DNA from: an uncultured Gemmatimonadota bacterium
GTDB lineage: Bacteria; Gemmatimonadota; Gemmatimonadetes; Gemmatimonadales; GWC2-71-9
DNA: 32,141 bases
Direction of reading: 5' to 3'
Assembly (NCBI GenBank): GCA_946480845.1
Contig: CAMLLJ010000004.1
Coordinates: 1 to 32,141, forward strand
Position 1 is the first letter of the stretch. Each line of letters begins with the position of its first letter. The notes under the pieces are model-generated. The model made no database searches, had not been told where the DNA came from, and saw only the letters and a program-made list of their open reading frames with translations. The position numbers and the translations under genes were made by a program. Below are positions 1-8,162 of this stretch, in pieces.

Positions 1-668
1 ATGCCGCTCTTGGTGAGCGCATCGGGCACCATGCGGCGCGCGTTGGCGAGCAGGCGGAGCGCGCGGTCGTACCGGCCGCCCGGGCGCGCCAGGCGATAGA
101 GGCGCTCCGCCGTTTCCAGGTTGTGATTGAGGATGTCGGGGCCCGCATCCATCACCAGCTGGAGCGCGCGCTCCGAGCCCTTGAAGTCGGGGATGAGCAC
201 CTCGACCGTGGTGCCCGGGAGGCGCCGGTGGATCTCGGTGATGCACCCGGCGAATGCCTCGGCACCGCCGTTGGGCAGGTCGTCGCGGTCCACCGAGGTG
301 ATCACCACGTGCTCGAGGCCCATTTCCGCAACCGCGTCCGCCAGCCGCACCGGCTCCAGCGGGTCGAACGCCTTGGGCGTCCCGTGCGACACCGCGCAGT
401 AGGTGCAGTTCCGGGTGCAGACGTCGCCCAGGATCATGAAGGTGGCGGCCTTGTGCTCCCAGCACTCGCCGATGTTGGGGCAGCGGGCCTCCTCGCAGAC
501 CGTGTGCAGGCCCAGCTCGCGCATCATGGTCCGGATGCGCGCATAGTTGGGCCCGCCGGGCGCCTTCACCTTGAGCCAGCCGGGCTTGCGGGCCGCGGCC
601 GCCGGGACCGGGGCCGGAACGTCGGGCCCGGATGGCAGGCGCGTGAGTTGTACGAGGGGTGCGGCCAC
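1..668 (-). CDS. lipA: lipoyl synthase LipA (3' end beyond window)
   Basis: Radical-SAM enzyme that inserts two sulfurs into the octanoyl chain of the E2/H protein lipoyl domains; cytosolic. The translation contains the auxiliary-cluster motif CPNIGECWEHK, followed by the radical SAM triad in CTRNCTYCAVSHGTP. Near the edge the family sequence DALTKSG is reached in frame, so about a third of the protein lies outside the window. The start is a GTG at 668, preceded by a GGAG box, giving an N-terminus of VAAPLVQLTRLP. It lies 73 bases downstream of the porin-like gene on the same strand. The gap contains an AT-rich stretch (TATTTTT on the minus strand) that could be a -10, but no good -35 is seen. 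Identification is secure; the start codon is less so. Confidence 0.95.
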   Translation of the reverse strand, partial: MAAPLVQLTRLPSGPDVPAPVPAAAARKPGWLKVKAPGGPNYARIRTMMRELGLHTVCEEARCPNIGECWEHKAATFMILGDVCTRNCTYCAVSHGTPKAFDPLEPVRLADAVAEMGLEHVVITSVDRDDLPNGGAEAFAGCITEIHRRLPGTTVEVLIPDFKGSERALQLVMDAGPDILNHNLETAERLYRLARPGGRYDRALRLLANARRMVPDALTKSG

Positions 669-741
669 CGCGTTCTCCTTCGGAACGGCGTGCGATGCTC
701 GAACCGCGAAAAATAGCCGCGGTCGGGCCCGATTCACAGCC

Positions 742-1929
742 TCAGAAGAAGAGCATCAGGCCGGCAGATCCGGTGGTGGCGCCGTTGGCGCGGGTGGCCG
801 GGTCGGCGTCCAGCGACCAGGCCTGGGTGACCTCGCCGACGCTGCGGAGGGAAGGGGTGAGCTGCACGACGACGCCGGCGCTCGCCGAGCGGTTCCTGGT
901 CTCGAATTCCGGCTCGCCGTCGGCGCTCTCGAGGCGGCTCTCGCCGAAGCTCACGCCGAGCGTGAGGGGGCGGCCTGCCCGGCTCCAGGTGACCTGGCCC
1001 AGGTAGCCCAGCGACCCGCGCAGCGCCGCCGAGCCCGGAAGCGCCGTGCGGCCATCGCGGAAGAGGCGCGAAGTGCCGATACCGCTCCCCGCGTAGCCGC
1101 TCGCGAGCACCGAGAAGGCGCCCGCCCGCACCCGCGCGCCCGCCGACGCGCCCCACGCGGTCGCACTCGCGTCGATCGCCGTGTCACGCTCGTGCTGCAC
1201 CAGCGCGCTGCTCCAGAGCAGCGTGCCCGCGCGCGACCAGGTGACTTCGCCCTCGATCCGGGGCAGGAGCAGCTCGTCGAAGCCGTTGTTGGTGCTGGGA
1301 TCGAAGACGCCGATGGTGAGCTGCAGGGGCCGCGCCGACGGACTGGTCCAGGTGAGCTGGGCGTTGAAGCCGGGATAGATGTAGCCGAACCCGCTTCGCC
1401 CCACCGTGCCGCGGCCCGGATTGCCGAAGTTCCCGCCGGTGGCCCCGGTGCCGAAGAGCGACATGTCGCCAAGCAGGTTCTGCCGGGCGAAGACGCCGAT
1501 CTCCCGGCCGGCCAGCACCTGTCCCCAGCGGCCCTCCGCCGAGAGGTAGACCTGGCGCATGTCGATCCGGCCGCCGAGGCCGGCGCTGTCGTCCTGGCCG
1601 CCAGTGGTCTGGATCTGCGGAGCAAAGCCGAAGTGCACGCCGACGGTTGTGGGGCCTTCGACCCGGCGTGCGCCGAAGACCGCAAAGGCCGGCAGGTACC
1701 CCGAGCGCACCGCCGAGCCCTGGCGCCCGACGCCGACGACCGCGCCGGGCGCGGTCACCGCGCCACCCCGGGCCTCGCGCTCGAAGACGTAGAACGCGTT
1801 CACGTTGCCGGCGAAGGTGAAGGTCCACCCTTCCTTGGTCTCCACCGATAGCTGCGCGGCCGCGGGTCGCACGCTCGCGGCGGCGAGCAGGCCGGCCATC
1901 GCAAGGCCGCGGACGCAGAACGGGGTCAA
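742..1929 (-). CDS. porin-like outer-membrane beta-barrel protein
   Basis: Likely an outer-membrane porin of about 395 residues. It has an N-terminal signal peptide (hydrophobic run ending RPAAAQ) and alternating amphipathic strands throughout. The porin-like segment AGREIGVFARQNLLGDMSLF sits in the first half, and the chain ends in GLMLFF, the terminal aromatic expected of a barrel recognised by the BAM machinery. I chose the TTG at 1929 because it overlaps the stop of the upstream thioredoxin-like gene (TTGA) and supplies an arginine before the hydrophobic core; ATG at 1899 is the alternative. It is the last member of a run with the thioredoxin-like and DUF1684 genes. Substrate unknown. It could be a non-specific porin or a surface structural barrel. 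Confidence 0.75.
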   Translation of the reverse strand: MTPFCVRGLAMAGLLAAASVRPAAAQLSVETKEGWTFTFAGNVNAFYVFEREARGGAVTAPGAVVGVGRQGSAVRSGYLPAFAVFGARRVEGPTTVGVHFGFAPQIQTTGGQDDSAGLGGRIDMRQVYLSAEGRWGQVLAGREIGVFARQNLLGDMSLFGTGATGGNFGNPGRGTVGRSGFGYIYPGFNAQLTWTSPSARPLQLTIGVFDPSTNNGFDELLLPRIEGEVTWSRAGTLLWSSALVQHERDTAIDASATAWGASAGARVRAGAFSVLASGYAGSGIGTSRLFRDGRTALPGSAALRGSLGYLGQVTWSRAGRPLTLGVSFGESRLESADGEPEFETRNRSASAGVVVQLTPSLRSVGEVTQAWSLDADPATRANGATTGSAGLMLFF

Positions 1930-3107
1930 CCTTCCTCCAGCAGCCGCTCGATGAATGCGCGGAACTCGGCGACCTGGCGGTCGTGCATCGGTCCGGTGGC
2001 CGTGCCGTAGAAGCCGGCATGCACGCGCCGCACCCGTCCATCCCGGCCGAGGAAGATGGTGGTGGGGAAGGAGGTGAAGCCGCGAAGCTGGGGCAGGGTC
2101 GCGGCCGCGGCCTCCGGGTCGCTCACACCCGCGAGCAGCAGCGGGAAGGAAATGCCCAGCTTGTCGCGATACCGCCGCACCAGCGCGCCGTCGACGGCGG
2201 TATCGCCGGTCACCTCGTACGCGAGGCCCACGACCTCGAACCCACGGTCGCGGAACTCCCGGCGGAAGCGCTCGTGCATCGGCGCCGCTTCGTGGCAGGT
2301 CGGGCACCAGGTGCCGAAGACGTCGATGACGACCACCTTGCCACGGAACCGCTCGTCCTCGCTCGTCACCATCCGGCCGTCCAGGTCGCGGAAGGCAAAG
2401 CGAAAGGGCGCCGTGGTGTCGGCCTGGGTGACTTCGGTCGGCTCGCGCAGGTGGGCGCGCCCCGTGCTGCGCACGGCCGTGAAGGGCGTCTGGGTCGTGA
2501 GGCCGGCATGGAAGACGCCGCGCAGCGTATCGCCCTCGAGCCGTGCGGTGAGCATGTAGACGAAGGAGCCGTCGAACCGGAAGACCGCCAGGCTGTCGCC
2601 CGAGGCCTGGCCCCAGAACTGCCCGTAGTCCCCGGTGTTGGAGATCACCGCCGCGAGCGTGCCGGCGCTGTCGCTGTCGAAGAGGAAGACGCGGGGGCTG
2701 GTGCGGCCGTCGGTGGTCAGGGTGGCGTCCCAGCTCCCGAGCAGCGGTCGTGCGGCCGGCAGCGCCGGCCAGCGCCCGCGCGCCGCGCGGAAGGGAATCG
2801 TGCGCGGGCCCCGTCTCCCCACGTTGTGGTACCGGCCGGTCAGCGAGTCGCCGCTGATCCTGGCGGTGATCGTCGCCGCGTAGTCGGCAATCTCGAACGA
2901 GAGCGAATCCCCCGTGCTCCGGATCGCGAACGGTGCCTCGCAGGCCGGGCCGTTGCAGAAGCGTCCAGTCAGCGAATCCCCACCGCGGGCGATTTCCAGC
3001 GTGAACCGCAGCGGGCCGCCGGCGAGGTCGAGCACGCCGCGCCACGGGCCGGAGGGGTCCGGCTCCGGCGCGAGCAGGAGCAGCGTCGCCGCGAGGGAGG
3101 TGAGCAT
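1926..3107 (-). CDS. TlpA-like thioredoxin-fold protein with N-terminal beta-rich region
   Basis: Exported protein of 393 residues with two parts. Residues about 20-220 form a beta-rich region with repeated 'GDSL(T/A)G' type turns, unassigned. Residues about 232-390 are a TlpA/AhpC-TSA-type thioredoxin domain with the active-site motif GTWCPTC (cysteines 268 and 271) and the cis-proline loop FTSFPTT. A short hydrophobic N-terminus suggests secretion, so the likely role is reduction of disulfides or peroxides in the periplasm. The start ATG at 3107 directly follows the TAG of the DUF1684 gene, and the stop overlaps the porin-like start, so translational coupling is likely. The beta-rich half makes it longer than a simple TlpA. 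The true redox partner is unknown. Confidence 0.85.
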   Translation of the reverse strand: MLTSLAATLLLLAPEPDPSGPWRGVLDLAGGPLRFTLEIARGGDSLTGRFCNGPACEAPFAIRSTGDSLSFEIADYAATITARISGDSLTGRYHNVGRRGPRTIPFRAARGRWPALPAARPLLGSWDATLTTDGRTSPRVFLFDSDSAGTLAAVISNTGDYGQFWGQASGDSLAVFRFDGSFVYMLTARLEGDTLRGVFHAGLTTQTPFTAVRSTGRAHLREPTEVTQADTTAPFRFAFRDLDGRMVTSEDERFRGKVVVIDVFGTWCPTCHEAAPMHERFRREFRDRGFEVVGLAYEVTGDTAVDGALVRRYRDKLGISFPLLLAGVSDPEAAAATLPQLRGFTSFPTTIFLGRDGRVRRVHAGFYGTATGPMHDRQVAEFRAFIERLLEEG

Positions 3108-3920
3108 CTATTGCTTCGGGTGGTACTGCTCGCCCGCCGCGATCGCGGCCGGAAGCGCGTTGCCGCGCCACGGGAGCGGACACGCATACGCGGAGCTGTA
3201 GGCGCAGAAGGGATTGCGCGCGCGGTTGAAATCGAGCCGGTAGCGGCCATCGCCCGCGGGCGCGAGTGCCACGAACCGTCCCGCCGGATAGGTGCCCCTG
3301 GCGTTGGTGCTGTCGCGGAAGAAGATCTCCAGCTCGGACTCGCCGGTGGCGGGATCCGGGATGCGCATGACCTTGAGCCGCGTCGTCGTGCCGCCCACGG
3401 TGACGAGCACGCTCCCCGCCTCGGTGGCCTCGACCTCGACACCGTCCGGCGCGAGCAGCCGCTCGACCCTGGGCGCCGATGGCGGGAGCAGCCGGCCGAC
3501 GAAGACCACCGATGGGTCCGCCGCGTAGTACGCCGGCGCGCCCGGCGTCCTGGCCGGGTCGAACACGGTCAGCACGGCCCGCCCCGGCATCCCGCCGGCA
3601 ACCAGGGTGTAGCGGCCGAGCGTGACGGGCCGGAAGCGCGGGAGCATGCGGCGCTCGCCGCCGGTCTCCAGCCGGATGGCGCCGCCGTCCTGGGTGACCC
3701 GCGACTCGGCGACGCCTTCGAGCGGAAGATCGCCGTCGGGCGCGATGCGGATCCCCGGACCGATCGGCTGCTGCGCCACGGCGCGATAGGGAGAGTTGGG
3801 TGCGGATGCGAGCCACTCCGCGTACGCCGCTCGCTCGTCGCCGAGCGGCGCCTGGGCCGCGCCGGTGCGGGCGGCGGCGGCGAGCAGCACGAGGGAAGCG
3901 ACGGCTGGAATCCGGTGCAT
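3108..3920 (-). CDS. DUF1684 family secreted protein
   Basis: Protein of 270 residues with a signal peptide (hydrophobic stretch ending in TGAAQ). The C-terminal signature RNPFCAYSSAYACPLP followed by N-LP-AI-AGE is the hallmark of the DUF1684 family, whose biochemical function is not established. The two cysteines in that signature are conserved in the family. ATG at 3920 begins the signal peptide. Its stop abuts the start of the thioredoxin-like gene with no gap, which suggests that the two are made together; the thioredoxin partner may act on the paired cysteines (inference). It starts 50 bases after the thiO stop on the same strand. Confidence 0.85.
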   Translation of the reverse strand: MHRIPAVASLVLLAAAARTGAAQAPLGDERAAYAEWLASAPNSPYRAVAQQPIGPGIRIAPDGDLPLEGVAESRVTQDGGAIRLETGGERRMLPRFRPVTLGRYTLVAGGMPGRAVLTVFDPARTPGAPAYYAADPSVVFVGRLLPPSAPRVERLLAPDGVEVEATEAGSVLVTVGGTTTRLKVMRIPDPATGESELEIFFRDSTNARGTYPAGRFVALAPAGDGRYRLDFNRARNPFCAYSSAYACPLPWRGNALPAAIAAGEQYHPKQ

Positions 3921-3970
3921 GCCGAAGGATAATGCGTGGCGCGGGGCTCGCGCGGCAGGGGCGGGACTGC

Positions 3971-5074
3971 TCACCACGCCCACATCCGCGAAGGCCGGAA
4001 GGCCTTCACGTGCTCGTGCACCGGCTCGCCCTTGATCATCTGGTGCAGCAGGACGGCGCTGATGCCGGCGAGGAGGATGCCGTTCCGCCCGTGGCCGCAG
4101 GCATACCAGAGGTGGGAGAAATCCGGCGCCGGCCCGAGGATGGGAAGGCCGTCGGGCGTCACCGGCCGGAGGCCGGCCCAGGTGCGGAGCGGTGCGGCTG
4201 CCGCCATGCCGGGGCTGAGCGTCCGGACGCCTTCCCGGATGGCCCGCTGGCCGGCGTCGGTGACCGTGGCGTCGTAACCCGCATACTCCATGGTCGACCC
4301 GAACAGCGCCTCCGTCCCGCGGGCGAGGACGTAGCAGTCGCGGTGATACAGGATGGCGCGGCGCATCTCGGCCGGCCACGGGAGCGTCGCCATCTGCCCA
4401 CGCACCGGCTCCACGGACAGTGGCCGTGGCAGCCCCTCGAGCCGCCCCGACCAGGCGCCGGCGGCGACGACGACGTCGCCCGCGCTGTAGCGCTCGCCCG
4501 CGACTACGCCGGTCACCCGGTCGCCCTCGCGCAGGACGGCCGTCGCGGCCGCAGGGAGGACCGTGGCGCCCAGCCGGGCGGCATCGGCAAGCAGGGCGGT
4601 GACGAGCTGTGCCGGATCGAGCGCGCCGTCGTGCGGTGCCCAGAGCGCGCCGAGGACGGGCCGCACCCAGGGCCAGCGCTCGCGCACCTCCTCGGCATCG
4701 AGCCAGTCGCACCGGTGTCCCTGCTGCCGCTGGTAGGACACGTTGTCGCGGAGCTGGTGGGCCTCGGCTTCGTCGGTGGCCACCCGGGCAATGCCCTCGC
4801 GCCAGAGCCCGATGTCGATGCCGGTGGTGTCCAGCAGCTCGCGGGCGAGCTCGGCATAGCGCTCGCGGCCGGCCACGCCCAGTTCGTAGAGCGGCTCGAA
4901 GTAGTCGGTCTCGATCTGCGGGGCGAGCATGCCGGCTGCGGCCCGCCAGCCCTGGCCCCGTTCGCCGCCCGGTTCGAGCACGAGCACCCGGCGCCCTTCG
5001 AGCGCCAGCTCCCGTGCGCAGGAGGCCCCCAGCGCACCACCCCCAATGACGATAACGTCAAAACTGGTAGTCAC
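3971..5074 (-). CDS. thiO: glycine oxidase ThiO-like FAD-dependent oxidoreductase
   Basis: DAO-family flavoprotein of 367 residues, close to the usual ThiO length. ThiO oxidises glycine to iminoglycine for thiazole synthesis. Seen here: the FAD-binding dinucleotide motif VIGGGALGASCARELA at the N-terminus, the GWRAAAGMLAPQIE segment typical of ThiO, and the C-terminal AGLRPVTPDGLPILGP plus ACGHGRNGILLAG flavin-contacting motifs. The start is a GTG at 5074 with AGGGA upstream. No other thiamine gene and no TPP-riboswitch-like leader is visible, so it could instead serve another secondary or primary amine. It heads the minus-strand run leading to DUF1684 and the thioredoxin-like protein, and is divergent from a small membrane protein. 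Confidence 0.85.
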   Translation of the reverse strand: MTTSFDVIVIGGGALGASCARELALEGRRVLVLEPGGERGQGWRAAAGMLAPQIETDYFEPLYELGVAGRERYAELARELLDTTGIDIGLWREGIARVATDEAEAHQLRDNVSYQRQQGHRCDWLDAEEVRERWPWVRPVLGALWAPHDGALDPAQLVTALLADAARLGATVLPAAATAVLREGDRVTGVVAGERYSAGDVVVAAGAWSGRLEGLPRPLSVEPVRGQMATLPWPAEMRRAILYHRDCYVLARGTEALFGSTMEYAGYDATVTDAGQRAIREGVRTLSPGMAAAAPLRTWAGLRPVTPDGLPILGPAPDFSHLWYACGHGRNGILLAGISAVLLHQMIKGEPVHEHVKAFRPSRMWAW

Positions 5075-5086
5075 TTGGCGTCCCTA

Positions 5087-5102
5087 TGAAACTATTTGAA
5101 AC
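5087..5102. repeat. tandem hexamer TGAAAC-N4-TGAAAC between divergent genes
   Basis: Two identical hexamers TGAAAC are spaced exactly ten bases apart (one helical turn) in the 75-base gap between thiO and the small membrane protein. In an otherwise GC-rich gap this could be a binding site for a regulator serving one or both divergent genes. Only the repeat is seen; regulatory use is inference. Confidence 0.3.
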
Positions 5103-5149
5103 GTCAGGGCGTATGGTGCTGCGACCGGCCACCTCGGGAGGAAACTAGC

Positions 5150-5362
5150 ATGATCCGGACTATCGTTGGCTTCTCGGTATTCGCCTTTGTGGGCGTCCTG
5201 GCGATGAAGTTCCTCCTCTCGATCTTCGGAGGGATTCTCTCGCTGGTCTTCACCGTGCTCATCTGGGCGTTCTGGGGATGGATCTTCTATGTCATCCTGA
5301 AGATCGTCGCCCCGGACGTGGCGCGCCGCCTGCGCGAGGTGGTCACGGGCAAGCCGGCGTAG
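5150..5362 (+). CDS. small two-helix membrane protein
   Basis: Small protein of 70 residues, mostly hydrophobic, with two predicted membrane helices (about residues 3-24 and 29-52) and a short basic C-terminal tail (VARRLREVV). I chose ATG 5150 because GGGAGG lies just upstream at good spacing; an earlier in-frame ATG at 5096 would add a hydrophilic stretch without a ribosome site. It stands alone, transcribed away from thiO, and is closed by a strong hairpin starting 11 bases after the stop. I do not recognise a family and no function can be assigned. Confidence 0.7.
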   Translation: MIRTIVGFSVFAFVGVLAMKFLLSIFGGILSLVFTVLIWAFWGWIFYVILKIVAPDVARRLREVVTGKPA

Positions 5363-5373
5363 CCGGTCTCCCA

Positions 5374-5412
5374 CGCAACGAGCGCCCGGCCGGCGGCCGG
5401 GCGCTCGTTGCG
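5374..5412 (+). terminator. strong intrinsic terminator, possibly bidirectional
   Basis: A perfect 18-base-pair stem (CGCAACGAGCGCCCGGCC and its complement) closes on a three-base loop and is followed on the plus strand by TTTC. It lies 11 bases after the stop of the small membrane protein and 14 bases before the stop of the convergent glycosyltransferase. The weak T tract fits a GC-rich genome. Because the stem is perfect it may also stop transcripts coming from the minus strand. Confidence 0.8.
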
Positions 5413-5426
5413 TTTCGGCCACCCGC

Positions 5427-6224
5427 TCAGCCGGCCGCCGCCTCCGGCACCGCGGGCTCGGCTTCCGCAGCTGCCGCGCGGCGTGCAGCATGGGTGGGCG
5501 CGGGAAAGTCGAGGAGCGGGCGGGCCCGCCAGAGCTGCCGCGCAGTCTCCCACGGGTCGGTCCGGCCCCCGCGGGGCCGCAGGTCATGGCGCTCGACCGA
5601 GGGCACGCACTCGACGCGCCGCGCGTGCGCGGCAGCGCGGGCCAGCAGCTCAGCGTTGGCGGCCCAGCCCTCGGTCCGCAGCACCGGGCCCGGGCGCTCC
5701 CGGAACGCGTTTCGCAGCGTGATCAGCCGGAACGCCAGGAACCCGCTCACCACGTCGTCCACGCCGTCCACCCGCACGCGCCCGCGCAGCAACTGCGGGC
5801 CCCAGCGCCGCACCAGCCTCCGGGCGAGCGAGGGCTCGCCCGTGAGCGAGCCCTGCGCCACCACGACATCGGCCCCGCTCTCGATCCGCTTGACCAGGCT
5901 GGGGAGGCTCGCCGCGTCATGCGCGAAATCGGCGTGCATGAGGATCGCGCAGTCGCGCTTGGGGCGGTCGGTCCGTTCCAGCGCGAAGCGCAGCAGCTCC
6001 TCGATGGTCGCGGCGTAGCCCCGGCGCTCGCGGTGGGTGAGCACCGTGAGCGGCAGCACCCGGGCGTAGGGCGCGAGGACCTCGGCGGTGGCGTCGGTGG
6101 AGCCGTCGTCGGCCACGACGAGCTGGTACTCGCGCGAGAATTCGGTGAAGACCTGGCGGATCTTCCACAGCAGGAGGCCCACCGTCGGCCCCTCGTTGTG
6201 ACTCGGAATACAGACGTAGATCAT
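5427..6224 (-). CDS. family 2 glycosyltransferase
   Basis: GT-A fold glycosyltransferase of 265 residues. The N-terminus reads MIYVCIPSHNEGPTVG, the nucleotide-sugar domain carries VVADDGSTD, and a second acidic motif appears as MHADFAHD, in the place where GT2 enzymes bind the metal/UDP-sugar. A conserved-looking VVSGFLAFR segment follows. No membrane helix is apparent, so it probably acts at the cytoplasmic face on a lipid-linked or secreted glycan acceptor. The ATG at 6224 overlaps the kinase stop by four bases (ATGA), so it is translationally coupled to the histidine kinase. The Ala/Glu-rich C-terminal tail (about 20 residues) is low complexity. Acceptor and donor unknown. Confidence 0.85.
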   Translation of the reverse strand: MIYVCIPSHNEGPTVGLLLWKIRQVFTEFSREYQLVVADDGSTDATAEVLAPYARVLPLTVLTHRERRGYAATIEELLRFALERTDRPKRDCAILMHADFAHDAASLPSLVKRIESGADVVVAQGSLTGEPSLARRLVRRWGPQLLRGRVRVDGVDDVVSGFLAFRLITLRNAFRERPGPVLRTEGWAANAELLARAAAHARRVECVPSVERHDLRPRGGRTDPWETARQLWRARPLLDFPAPTHAARRAAAAEAEPAVPEAAAG

Positions 6225-8131
6225 GAATCACGATGGATTGAAGTGCCTGAACGATACACCGGCACGGCCGCCGAGAGGAGCGCGCGCAGCTCGGAGAGGC
6301 TGAACGGCTTGTGCAGGTACGGCCGGTCGAGCAGCTCGAGGAAGGCGAGCGTGTCGCCGCGGACGGTGTCGCCGGTGCTGAAGTAGACCCGCGACGCCAG
6401 CTCCGGCCGGCGCCCGCGGAGCGCCTCGAAGAACTCGCGGCCGCCCAGCCGCGGCATGCGGAGGTCGGTGATGATGAGGTCGAAGTCGCCCGCCACGGCC
6501 AGCTCGAGCCCGGCGTCGCCATCGTCGGCGACGACGGCCTCGTGCCCCCAGGTGGCGAGCGTGGCGCTCATGTAATGGAGAATGTGCGGCTCGTCGTCGA
6601 TGACCAGCACGCTGAGCCGGCGCTCGAGCGGGCTGGGCGGCTCCGGCGGAGCGGGGGCTTCGGACTCGGTCTCGATCGGGAGGTGGACCGTGAACGTCGC
6701 CCCGGCGCCCGGCGCGGTCGCGAGCGTGATGCGCCCGCCGTGTTCCTTCACGATGCCCTGGCTGATCGAGATGCCGAGGCCGGTGCCCTCGTGCTCGGCC
6801 CGGGTGGTGAAGAACGGCTCGAAGACCTGCGCGGCCACCTCCTCGGTCATGCCGGGCCCGTCGTCGCTCACGTCCACCGTGATCTCGTCGAGGAAGCGCC
6901 GGGCGGAGAGGGTGACGGTGCCGGGCCGGCCCGTCGAGGCGATGGCCTGGGAGGCGTTGTTCACCAGGTTCACGAAGACCTGCTGCATCCGGTTGGCGTC
7001 GATGCTGATCTGCGGCAGGTCGGGCTCCACGACGACGCGGGCCTCCACCCGCTGGGCCATGAGCGCGTTGCGCAGGAGGCTCATGGTGGACTCGAGCAGC
7101 GGCCCGAGCGCGCAGGGCCGGCGCTGGCGGTCCTGCTTCCGCGCGAAGCCGAGCAGGTTCTTGACGATGGTGGAGGCGCGCTCGGCCTCCTCGCGGATCA
7201 CCGCGAGCGGCTCGCGGAGCGCCGGCGGCACGTCACGCATCTCGCCGAGGAAGTCGGCGAAGCCGACCACCGACGCCAGCGGATTGTTCAGCTCATGCGC
7301 CACGCCGGCGATGAGCTGGCCCATCGCCGAGAGCTTGGTGGACTGGAGCAGCTTCTCCTGGAGGGAGCGCCGCTCGGTGTGATCGTCGAAGAGCAGGACC
7401 ACGGTCGAGGTGTCGCCCTCGGTGATGGGGACGCCCCCGAGATTGTAGGTGCGGTCCAGCACGCGGAGCTCGACCTCCTCGGCGCGCCCGCCCGAATCGA
7501 GCATGCGCTGGATGTCGGACGCCCACTCCGGCGGGGTGAAGGCGTGCCAGGGGCGGCCCACCACGGCCGCCGGGGAGGTGCCCACCAGCTCGGAGAAGGC
7601 CCGGTTGGCACGGCGTATGCGACCCTCCCGGTCCACGATGCAGAGCGCCAGGGAGAGGGCGTCCACGATCTCCTGCCAGGAGCGGCGCCCGTCCTCGTGC
7701 AAGTCGACCAGGTGGGCGCTCTCGAGCGCCACGCTGGCCTGGGCCGCGAAGGCCTCGAGCAGCGCGGGAGCGATCGACTCGAACGGGCCGGACGGGTCGC
7801 GAATCGCCACCGTCCCGGTGACCTGCCCACGGGCCCGGAGCGGGGCCAGGCACCAGGTATGGTCGCCGGCCACCACCAGGCGCCCCGGCCCGTCCCGCTC
7901 CAGCGCCTGGATGCCCTGCGGCCAGCCGGCCCCGGTCGGCCAGGTGTGCACCTCGGGCGGCCCGGCGGCATCATCCGCATAGATGGACACGGCGACGACG
8001 CTGGGGGTGAAGGTCTCGCGCACGTGCTCGATGAGCAGGTCCACGATCGACCCGGGACGCAGGGTTCCCGCGAGCGCCGCACCGAACTCCGTGAGCCGGC
8101 GCGCCACCGCGGCCGACGGATCGGCCGGCAT
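6221..8131 (-). CDS. hybrid sensor histidine kinase (GAF-PAS-HisKA-HATPase-REC)
   Basis: Cytosolic hybrid kinase of about 636 residues without membrane helices. Order: GAF-like domain (about 15-140), PAS domain (about 150-255), HisKA with the phospho-acceptor His279 in GVAHELNNPLAS, an HATPase domain with N box (NLVNNASQAI), G1 (DDGPGMT), F box (FEPFFTT) and G2 (GTGLGIS), then a receiver domain with acidic pair VIDDE, phospho-acceptor Asp556 in ITDLRMP and the LHKPF lysine. Numbering is from the ATG at 8131, which has AGGAA upstream. An in-frame ATG at 8164 would add 11 residues and overlap the divergent gene's start codon. No DNA-binding output follows the receiver. The gene overlaps the glycosyltransferase, hinting that the kinase regulates surface glycan (inference). 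Confidence 0.9.
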   Translation of the reverse strand: MPADPSAAVARRLTEFGAALAGTLRPGSIVDLLIEHVRETFTPSVVAVSIYADDAAGPPEVHTWPTGAGWPQGIQALERDGPGRLVVAGDHTWCLAPLRARGQVTGTVAIRDPSGPFESIAPALLEAFAAQASVALESAHLVDLHEDGRRSWQEIVDALSLALCIVDREGRIRRANRAFSELVGTSPAAVVGRPWHAFTPPEWASDIQRMLDSGGRAEEVELRVLDRTYNLGGVPITEGDTSTVVLLFDDHTERRSLQEKLLQSTKLSAMGQLIAGVAHELNNPLASVVGFADFLGEMRDVPPALREPLAVIREEAERASTIVKNLLGFARKQDRQRRPCALGPLLESTMSLLRNALMAQRVEARVVVEPDLPQISIDANRMQQVFVNLVNNASQAIASTGRPGTVTLSARRFLDEITVDVSDDGPGMTEEVAAQVFEPFFTTRAEHEGTGLGISISQGIVKEHGGRITLATAPGAGATFTVHLPIETESEAPAPPEPPSPLERRLSVLVIDDEPHILHYMSATLATWGHEAVVADDGDAGLELAVAGDFDLIITDLRMPRLGGREFFEALRGRRPELASRVYFSTGDTVRGDTLAFLELLDRPYLHKPFSLSELRALLSAAVPVYRSGTSIHRDS

Positions 8132-8162
8132 CGGTTCCTGCCCGCCAGGAGGAGACTGATTC

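Noticed and set aside
690..715. CCGCG...TATTTTT...CGCGG as a terminator before lipA
   Set aside because: The stem is five bases and the T run lies in the loop rather than after the stem. It may be part of a weak promoter instead.
1983..3932. Long plus-strand open frame of 649 codons
   Set aside because: It is antisense to the porin-like, thioredoxin-like and DUF1684 genes, which have recognisable motifs and signal peptides. High GC keeps shadow frames open.
5075..5149. TPP riboswitch upstream of thiO
   Set aside because: The 75-base gap is too short for one and lacks its conserved core.
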